From assembly GCA_013695405.1 (NCBI GenBank), contig JACDAO010000563.1, positions 1 to 7,900 on the forward strand: DNA of 7,900 nt, read 5' to 3'. The notes beneath the pieces were generated by a model, which worked only from the letters and a program-made list of their open reading frames with translations, searched no databases and had not been told where the DNA came from. Shown piece after piece: positions 1-4,479 of this stretch; the first letter of the stretch is position 1, and every line of letters begins with the position of its first letter. Made by a program: the position numbers and the translations under genes. This DNA comes from Acidobacteriota bacterium (GTDB lineage Bacteria > Acidobacteriota > Vicinamibacteria > Vicinamibacterales > Vicinamibacteraceae).

Positions 1-150
1 GGTCACCGCGAGGGACTGATGCCGCGGCCAGCTCAGAAACCTCGTCACCTCGGGATCGCTGGCGTAGCGCTCGAAGATCGCCGGCGCGTCTTTGGCGACG
101 GGCCGCCGCAGCACCAGCCGCGCCGTCTCGATCTGCTCGGGAGCTTTCAC
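1..150 (-). CDS. GNAT N-acetyltransferase, RimJ/RimL type (N-terminal part, runs off the window)
   Basis: The minus strand from a GTG at 150 gives 50 uninterrupted codons to the window edge. They include [10 protein letters not shown], then [21 protein letters not shown]. This is the opening beta strand and first helix region typical of GNAT acetyltransferases of the RimJ/RimL (Acetyltransf_3) group, which move an acetyl group from acetyl-CoA to a protein N-terminus or small amine. The acetyl-CoA binding loop lies beyond the edge, so activity and substrate cannot be judged. The frame is closed upstream by a TAG at about 229-231 with no ATG between, which favours GTG 150. A GGAGG sits only 2 nt before that GTG, closer than usual, so the exact start is uncertain. 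It lies 89 bp downstream of the oxidoreductase gene on the same strand, separated by repeat copy A. Confidence 0.75.
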   Translation of the reverse strand, partial: MKAPEQIETARLVLRRPVAKDAPAIFERYASDPEVTRFLSWPRHQSLAVT

Positions 151-184
151 GACCTCCGCCGTATCCGTAGCCTGTGGCCCCGAA

Positions 185-233
185 GCCTGAAGCCCGACCG
201 CCCGCGCGTCCGCCGGACAAGTCCGGCGCTACG
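185..233 (-). repeat. REP-like GTAG palindromic repeat, copy A
   Basis: Bases 185-228 match 1671-1714 at 40 of 44 positions without a gap, and both are followed by a CTACG end (copy B has one extra G before it). Read on the minus strand the element starts GTAG, then a hairpin with 8-bp arms, CGCCGGAC and GTCCGGCG, at 211-218 and 221-228 around a 2-base centre, then a GC-rich tail ending in GGCTTCAGGC. A GTAG head followed at once by a short palindrome is the architecture of REP elements moved by RAYT (Y1-type) transposases. Assignment to that class is inference, as no transposase is in the window. On the transcript leaving the oxidoreductase gene the hairpin begins 12 nt after the stop codon. 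Confidence 0.7.
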
Positions 234-239
234 ACGCGC

Positions 240-1586
240 TCACGCGCTGGGTTCCCAGCCTGGCTCGTAGGTCCGGCTCCACAGCGCGGTGGCGTCGGCG
301 TCGTTCTGCACCCGCCCGGTCGCCGGGTCGCAGGTCAGCACGTGGCCGGTCTTCCACGCGATGTTGCCGAGGTGCGCCATCAGCGTGCTGGTATGGCCGC
401 CGTCGATCGGCGAGGTCAGCGTGCCCTTACCGCGAATCACCTCGAGGAAGTTGGTCGTGTGCAGCGCGTCGAGCCGCACCGCCGGGCCGACCTGGCTGAC
501 CGCCGATCCGGCGTCCGGCTTGACCTCGTCGATCATCTTGCCCTTCAGGTCGTAGACGGTGTAGCCGTCGCCGTCGATCAGCAGCGAGCCCTGATCGCCG
601 TGGAACGTGACGCCGACGCCGCGCCCGTGGGGCTGGAAGCCGTTGGCGCTCATCGACTCCCAGGTAATCAGCTTCTTGCCCGGGTACTCCAACGTGATCA
701 CCTGCGTGTCGGGGAACTCCCAGTCATCGTCGAACTGGTAGCGCCCGCCTGAGGACGTGACCCGGGTCGGGTGCTCGACGCGCAGGCCCCAGCGCGCCAG
801 GTCGAACATGTGCGTGCCGTTGTTGGCCGCTTCGCCGGTGCCCCAGTGCTGGCGCCAGTGCCACTCGTAGTGCACCAGGTTGTCGAGGTACGGCCGGCGC
901 GGCGCCGGGCCCTGCCAGAGATCGAAGTCCAGCCACTCGGGGACCGGCACGGTCTTGCCCTTGCCGATCGTGGCGCGACTGTTGGCGTACCAGGTGCGCG
1001 CGGCGTAGACGGTGCCGATGTGCCCCTCGTGCACCATGGCGATCGCGCGCTGCACGTTCGGCCACGACCGGCGCTGGTTGCCCATCTGCACGACCCGTCC
1101 GCTGCGTGCCGCGACCTGCACCAGCAGTTCGCCTTCACGCGGGTTGTGGCTGCACGGCTTCTCGACGTAGACGTGCTTGGCGGCCTGCAGCGCGAGCATC
1201 GCCGCCGGTGCGTGCCAGTGGTCGGGCGCCGAGATGACCAGTGCATCGACCTCTGGCAGGGTCAGCACCTTGCGAACGTCGGCGATCACCTGCGGCGCCG
1301 CGCCGCCGGCCTTGGCAATCGCCTGCGCGGTCTTCGCGCCAGCCCGCGCATCGACGTCGCAGATGGTCGTGATCGCGCAGCCCGGGCTGTTCAGGAACGC
1401 CTGCGCCAACTGCGCGCCGCGGCTGTTGACGCCCATGATCGCGATCCGGACACGGTCCGACGGCGCGCCGGCCTGCATCCGCACGGCCGGAGCCGCAGAC
1501 ACGGGAGATGTGGTCGTCGCCACGCCCGCGCCCATCGCGGCAGCCGCTGTCTTGAGGAACGCGCGACGGTGAGGAAAAGCAGTCAT
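240..1586 (-). CDS. Tat-exported Gfo/Idh/MocA family oxidoreductase
   Basis: A 448-residue NAD(P)-dependent oxidoreductase, probably acting on a sugar, sugar acid or glycoside in the periplasm; the substrate is unknown. Residues 7-12 (RRAFLK), followed by an Ala-rich hydrophobic stretch, form a twin-arginine signal peptide, which suggests export in folded form with cofactor bound. The Rossmann segment spans about 45-170: RIAIMGVNSRG (48-57) is a degenerate dinucleotide-binding loop, CDVDAR follows the second strand, and VEKPCSHNP (141-149) carries the EKP lysine, K143. The substrate-binding half includes HWGTGEAANNGTHMFDLARW (247-266). The C-terminus (HTTNFLEVIRGKG to YEPGWEP) resembles the Gfo/Idh C-terminal type common in Planctomycetes and Acidobacteria. 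The ATG at 1586 was chosen because it places the Tat motif at the usual distance; the open frame extends to 1706, but that extension is low-complexity and lies partly in repeat copy B. No Shine-Dalgarno is visible. Confidence 0.93.
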   Translation of the reverse strand: MTAFPHRRAFLKTAAAAMGAGVATTTSPVSAAPAVRMQAGAPSDRVRIAIMGVNSRGAQLAQAFLNSPGCAITTICDVDARAGAKTAQAIAKAGGAAPQVIADVRKVLTLPEVDALVISAPDHWHAPAAMLALQAAKHVYVEKPCSHNPREGELLVQVAARSGRVVQMGNQRRSWPNVQRAIAMVHEGHIGTVYAARTWYANSRATIGKGKTVPVPEWLDFDLWQGPAPRRPYLDNLVHYEWHWRQHWGTGEAANNGTHMFDLARWGLRVEHPTRVTSSGGRYQFDDDWEFPDTQVITLEYPGKKLITWESMSANGFQPHGRGVGVTFHGDQGSLLIDGDGYTVYDLKGKMIDEVKPDAGSAVSQVGPAVRLDALHTTNFLEVIRGKGTLTSPIDGGHTSTLMAHLGNIAWKTGHVLTCDPATGRVQNDADATALWSRTYEPGWEPSA

Positions 1587-1623
1587 GACGCTACACGATA
1601 TCAGCGGCGCGATCCGCTGTCGC
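1587..1623 (-). promoter_or_regulatory. Candidate promoter of the oxidoreductase gene, leaderless type
   Basis: On the minus strand a TATCGT (-10 like, bases 1600-1595) lies 17 bp after GCGACA (bases 1623-1618), which matches four of six -35 consensus bases. The -10 ends 8 nt before the ATG at 1586, so transcription would start within about two bases of the start codon. That agrees with the missing ribosome binding site and suggests a leaderless mRNA. Seen: the hexamers and the spacing. Inferred: promoter function and start point. Confidence 0.42.
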
Positions 1624-1670
1624 GGCTCGAAGCTGGACGCGGCTGGGAGCGCGTCAGCGGCCAGGACCCG

Positions 1671-1720
1671 GCCTGAAGCCCGCTCGCCCGCTCGCCCGCC
1701 GGACAAGTCCGGCGGCTACG
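1671..1720 (-). repeat. REP-like GTAG palindromic repeat, copy B
   Basis: Second copy of the element at 185-233, in the same orientation. It has 9-bp perfect arms, CCGCCGGAC and GTCCGGCGG (1696-1704 and 1707-1715), around an AA centre. Read on the minus strand it begins GTAGCC, passes through the palindrome, then a tail with two tandem GCGAGCGG-type units, and ends GGCTTCAGGC. It lies between the divergent oxidoreductase and phosphoesterase genes, outside both candidate promoters. Copy A lacks the one G that would complete its ninth base pair, so copy B is probably closer to the ancestral form. Confidence 0.7.
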
Positions 1721-1729
1721 TGGCTACGT
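1714..1729. repeat. Tandem 8-bp duplication at the edge of repeat copy B
   Basis: GGCTACGT occurs twice in direct succession, at 1714-1721 and 1722-1729. The first unit contains the CTACG end of REP copy B, so the duplication looks like slippage or partial repetition of the element's GTAG end. Copy A has no such duplication. Confidence 0.6.
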
Positions 1730-1769
1730 GGCGACTGCGACCGGCGGCGCGACCGGCTGTCCCCTTCGC

Positions 1770-1784
1770 TATACTTCGCCGAGC
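1770..1784 (+). promoter_or_regulatory. Candidate -10 box of the phosphoesterase gene
   Basis: TATACT at 1770-1775 differs from the -10 consensus at one base. It ends 9 nt before the GTG at 1785, so transcription would start about 2-4 nt ahead of the codon, giving an almost leaderless mRNA and matching the absence of a Shine-Dalgarno. No convincing -35 hexamer lies 16-18 bp upstream. This box also argues for GTG 1785 over GTG 1728, because a transcript from it would not include 1728. Confidence 0.42.
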
Positions 1785-3023
1785 GTGGCGCTCTACAACC
1801 AGACCCTGGACAAGGGCACCGTGCTCGACGTGCTCGGCACCACCGTCGAGGCGCTCGAACGCGACGACTCGGCGACCCGCCCGGCGGCCTGCGACGCCCT
1901 CGAAGTCGGCTCAGATGACTGGTCGACCTCACGCGATCGTCTGATCGAGGACCTGCTCGAAGCCGAAGCCTGGATGGAGCGCGACACCGCGCTCGCGACG
2001 GAGGTCGGCGCACCGGTCGACGCCGACGAGGGGCCGGAGTTCATGCCGAGCCACCCGACCTTCGCGCTGCTGCAGAGCGCGATGGCCGAGCAGCTCGCGG
2101 TGGCGCCCGGGTCGGCCTTCCATCCGCGCGACCTCGGCTGGCTGGCGACCGTCTATCACCGATTGCGGGCGCGGATCGGCGGCAAGGCCCGCTTCATCGA
2201 GCACCAGCGCCTCGACGACTTCCGCGTCACGATGCCCGACCGCGCGGTGGTCGCGCTGGTCTCCGACTGGGGCGCCGGCAACGCCCACGCCGTGGCGGTG
2301 GCGCGCCAGATTGCGCTGCGGGCGCCCGATCACGTCATCCACCTCGGCGACGTCTACTACTCGGGGACGCCGCGCGAGGCGCACACACATTTCCTCGACG
2401 TCTGGAAGGCGCACGGCCCGTCGCGTTCGCGCTACTGGTGCCTGAACGCCAACCACGACATGTACAGCGGCGGGCACGGCTACTTCGGGCACATCCTGCC
2501 GGCGTTCCACCAGCCGGCCAGCTACTTCTCGCTCGGCAACCAGGCGTGGCAGCTGATCGGCATGGACACCGGCTACGTGTCCGGCTCGTTCACGACGCCG
2601 CAGATGGCCTGGCTCGAGGCTCAAACCCATCAGCCGGCCCGGACCATCCTGCTGACTCACCATCATCTGCTGTCGGCGTTTCGCAAGCGCGGCACCACGC
2701 TCGAGAAGTGGCTCGAGCCGCACCTTGCGGCGAGCCACCTCTATGGCTGGATCTGGGGCCATGAGCACCACCTGGTGCAATACGCCGACTATCGCGGCGT
2801 CAAGTGCCGCTGCATCGGGCATGGCGCGCTCCCGTACGTGCCGCCCGATCGCCTGGTCCGTCGTCATCCGGCCGAGATCGTCCGGATGGAGACGCGGACC
2901 TCGCCGCTCGATCCAGACCGCGGCATCCATGGCTTTGCGCTGCTGACCTTCGACGGGCCGCAGGTCTTCCTCGAGTACGTCGACGAGACCGGCGACACCT
3001 CGTGGACCGAGCGCTGGGACTGA
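1785..3023 (+). CDS. Metallophosphoesterase with purple-acid-phosphatase-type motifs and N-terminal extension
   Basis: A 412-residue predicted cytoplasmic phosphoesterase with a calcineurin-like dinuclear metal site. The metal-binding motifs appear in order and match the purple acid phosphatase pattern: SDWG (D161, DxG rather than DxH), GDVYY (D189 and Y192, the GDxxY motif whose tyrosine binds ferric iron), NANHD (N223, H224), LLTHHH (H292) and GHEHH (H326, H328). GHEHHLVQY closely resembles the end of the mammalian tartrate-resistant phosphatase core. The usual glycine of GNHD is alanine here. About 150 residues with no recognised domain precede the core. No signal peptide is seen, whereas most purple acid phosphatases are exported. 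GTG 1785 is preferred because upstream codons read as low-complexity sequence beside the repeat; GTG 1728 would add 19 residues. The substrate could be a phosphomonoester, a nucleotide or a phosphodiester. Confidence 0.87.
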   Translation: MALYNQTLDKGTVLDVLGTTVEALERDDSATRPAACDALEVGSDDWSTSRDRLIEDLLEAEAWMERDTALATEVGAPVDADEGPEFMPSHPTFALLQSAMAEQLAVAPGSAFHPRDLGWLATVYHRLRARIGGKARFIEHQRLDDFRVTMPDRAVVALVSDWGAGNAHAVAVARQIALRAPDHVIHLGDVYYSGTPREAHTHFLDVWKAHGPSRSRYWCLNANHDMYSGGHGYFGHILPAFHQPASYFSLGNQAWQLIGMDTGYVSGSFTTPQMAWLEAQTHQPARTILLTHHHLLSAFRKRGTTLEKWLEPHLAASHLYGWIWGHEHHLVQYADYRGVKCRCIGHGALPYVPPDRLVRRHPAEIVRMETRTSPLDPDRGIHGFALLTFDGPQVFLEYVDETGDTSWTERWD

Positions 3024-3029
3024 GTGTGC

Positions 3030-4328
3030 TCAGGACCCGATCGCCCAGGCGGGCGGATTCTGCAGGCGATACAGCATCTCCCCGGCCTTGCGGACCAGCA
3101 GGACGCCCTCGTCCTCGCGGTCGGCGAACGCCTCCACGTCGATCGTCGCCGGGTCGCGATAGCCGAGGTTGATCCGTCGGCAGACTTCCTCGGGAATGCC
3201 GCTGGCGACAGTCACCTGGATCCGGCAGCGCTCGACGCCATCCTCGTAGGTGCCGATGCCGCGGACGTGGGTCGAGTGCGCGACCACGCCCCACGCCATC
3301 TGGCCGTACCGATCCCACTGGGCGCTGAAGTAGTCGCGGCAGTGATAACCGATCTCCAGCAGCGTGGTCCCGTGCGTCACCGAAATCTCGGTGATGTGCG
3401 GCGCGTAGATGATCAGCTCGCCGCCATCGGCGACCACCGGCTCGAGCTTGTACATGCCCTTGCCGCCGGTCCACAGGTCGGCATACATCTGCGGCACGCA
3501 GGACAGCACGGTGTGGTACGGCCGATCCTTGAAGACCACGTGGGTGCGACGCGATAGCTCGCTGGCGTGGTCCCAGGCCACCTCCGGGGTGCCCCCGAAA
3601 ATCCCGGCCAGTGAGGCATCGGGACGCACCACCAGGCAGATGCAGGTTTTCGGCACGCTGACCATGGCACCCGCGGCGTCCACCACCTTGCGCACCGGCG
3701 TCCACTTGCTGCCGATGATCATCGGGTTGGTGACCACGGCGCCAAGCCAGTGGAAGAAGTTGAGGATGGCCGGCCCGCTGATGCCGGGAAACAGGTACTT
3801 GTTGCCGCCCGAGAAGCCGACCACTTCGTGCGGAAAGACGGGCCCGATGATGATCAGCTCGTCGTAGTCGTAGATCCGGCGGTTGATCTCGACCGGGACG
3901 TCGATGGCAAAGCGCCCCTCGGTGATCGCGGCGATCTGCTCGCCGGGTATGATCCCGACCCGGGTCAGGGCCGCCGGGTTGTCCCACTCGTGGTTGATGA
4001 AGGCGACCTCGCGATACTGGCCGTGGCGTTGATCGTCGGTCACCTCGAGACGCTGGCACATCGCCGCCTCGGTCATCGGCTGGTGGGTGCCGAGCGCGAT
4101 CAGCACGTCGAAGCGGCGGGTCAACCCGGCGAGCCGTTCGTGCAGCAACCGGAAGACCAGGCCGATCGGTGCGGTGCGGGTGCCGTCGGGCACGATCAGC
4201 AGCACGCGGCGATCGCGGTAGGCGTCAGCCGGGCACAACCTGTCGAGCACGCCGGCGACGTCCTCTGGCGTGACCACCTGGTCCGTACGTGCCTCCACCG
4301 ACTCGCATTGCGCGGGATCGTCGATCAC
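3030..4328 (-). CDS. LarA-family nickel-pincer-dependent racemase/epimerase homologue
   Basis: A 432-residue protein of the lactate racemase LarA (DUF2088) superfamily. These enzymes racemise or epimerise 2-hydroxy acids by hydride transfer, using a nickel-pincer nucleotide bound to a lysine. Compared with Lactiplantibacillus plantarum LarA from memory, the key residues are present: PDGTR (D48, R51, cofactor phosphate site), GTHQP (H82), PHEVVGFSGGNK (H167 as acid/base and K177 as the lysine that anchors the cofactor), FFHW (H193, Ni ligand) and TGGKGMYK (K290). Length is close to the family norm. Substrate is not predictable: the superfamily includes lactate, malate, phenyllactate and hydroxyglutarate racemases and a gluconate epimerase. 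No signal peptide, so cytoplasmic. The GTG start at 4328 is set by a strong GAGGAGG 8 nt upstream. The cofactor-making LarB, LarC and LarE are not in the window. It is divergent from the TonB receptor and convergent with the phosphoesterase. Confidence 0.88.
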   Translation of the reverse strand: MIDDPAQCESVEARTDQVVTPEDVAGVLDRLCPADAYRDRRVLLIVPDGTRTAPIGLVFRLLHERLAGLTRRFDVLIALGTHQPMTEAAMCQRLEVTDDQRHGQYREVAFINHEWDNPAALTRVGIIPGEQIAAITEGRFAIDVPVEINRRIYDYDELIIIGPVFPHEVVGFSGGNKYLFPGISGPAILNFFHWLGAVVTNPMIIGSKWTPVRKVVDAAGAMVSVPKTCICLVVRPDASLAGIFGGTPEVAWDHASELSRRTHVVFKDRPYHTVLSCVPQMYADLWTGGKGMYKLEPVVADGGELIIYAPHITEISVTHGTTLLEIGYHCRDYFSAQWDRYGQMAWGVVAHSTHVRGIGTYEDGVERCRIQVTVASGIPEEVCRRINLGYRDPATIDVEAFADREDEGVLLVRKAGEMLYRLQNPPAWAIGS

Positions 4329-4336
4329 CTTGCCGC

Positions 4337-4343
4337 CCTCCTC
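4337..4343 (-). promoter_or_regulatory. Shine-Dalgarno of the LarA homologue
   Basis: GAGGAGG on the minus strand, 8 nt before the GTG at 4328. It decides the start codon of this gene in favour of the GTG. Confidence 0.8.
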
Positions 4344-4361
4344 AATCTGGCCGAGGCGCCC

Positions 4362-4367
4362 ATCATA
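4362..4367 (-). promoter_or_regulatory. Candidate -10 box of the LarA homologue
   Basis: TATGAT on the minus strand, one mismatch to TATAAT, about 33 bp before the GTG start. This would give a 5' leader of roughly 27 nt carrying the Shine-Dalgarno. No good -35 hexamer is found at 16-18 bp, so the promoter may be activator-dependent or the match may be chance. Confidence 0.35.
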
Positions 4368-4396
4368 CGAGCTTCGGCTGCACCGTGCGGCCGGTA

Positions 4397-4425
4397 TTGA
4401 CTTGCGACGGTCTCGTCACTAAGGT
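4397..4425 (+). promoter_or_regulatory. Sigma70-like promoter of the TonB-dependent receptor
   Basis: TTGACT (4397-4402, five of six -35 bases) is followed after exactly 17 bp by TAAGGT (4420-4425, matching the conserved first, second and last -10 bases). Transcription would start near 4432, leaving a leader of about 48 nt before the ATG at 4480. An imperfect direct repeat, GGTCTCGTCACT and GGTCTGACCACT (4409-4420 and 4423-4434), overlaps the -10 and could be an operator. Confidence 0.5.
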
Positions 4426-4470
4426 CTGACCACTAGAACCCCGTTTCCCTCCCATCGAACCATGCACCCC

Positions 4471-4477
4471 GGAGGTG
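4471..4477 (+). promoter_or_regulatory. Shine-Dalgarno of the TonB-dependent receptor
   Basis: GGAGGTG lies just before the ATG at 4480 (4 nt between GGAGG and the ATG). An in-frame ATG at 4462 has no such site, so 4480 is the better start. The site falls in the loop and 3' arm of a small possible hairpin (GCACC 4464-4468 with GGTGC 4474-4478). Confidence 0.75.
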
Positions 4478-4479
4478 CG

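Noticed and set aside
185..233. CRISPR repeat
   Set aside because: Only two copies about 1.5 kb apart with a gene between them; no regular spacers and no cas genes.
771..1676. 301-codon plus-strand frame opposite the oxidoreductase
   Set aside because: Antisense shadow of a gene with clear Tat, Rossmann and EKP motifs; its own product has no recognisable features.
1587..1706. 40-residue N-terminal extension of the oxidoreductase from an upstream start at 1706
   Set aside because: The extension reaches into repeat copy B, reads as low-complexity sequence and would bury the Tat motif about 47 residues in. ATG 1586 also has a -10 box just upstream.
185..1720. The two same-orientation repeats as ends of a transposon or integron-like cassette carrying the oxidoreductase
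   Set aside because: The copies are short intergenic palindromes, have diverged from each other, show no target-site duplication and no transposase or integrase. Independent REP-like insertions explain them better.
1728..1784. 19-residue extension of the phosphoesterase from GTG 1728
   Set aside because: The first codons fall in the tandem duplication at the edge of the repeat and encode Ala/Thr/Gly filler. The -10 box at 1770-1775 lies after this codon, favouring GTG 1785. It is not excluded.
1929..2930. 333-codon minus-strand frame opposite the phosphoesterase
   Set aside because: The plus-strand frame holds all five metal-binding motifs. The opposite frame is Arg/Val/Ala-rich and shows no domain.
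2800..4059. 419-codon minus-strand frame overlapping the LarA homologue
   Set aside because: It is the same strand in another frame of the LarA gene, rich in Arg, Ser and Gly with no recognisable motif. The LarA frame has conserved catalytic residues and a strong Shine-Dalgarno.
4329..4479. Riboswitch in the divergent LarA-receptor intergenic region
   Set aside because: At 151 bp it must hold two promoters and two leaders of about 27 and 48 nt, too short for a known riboswitch aptamer, and no conserved riboswitch motif was recognised.
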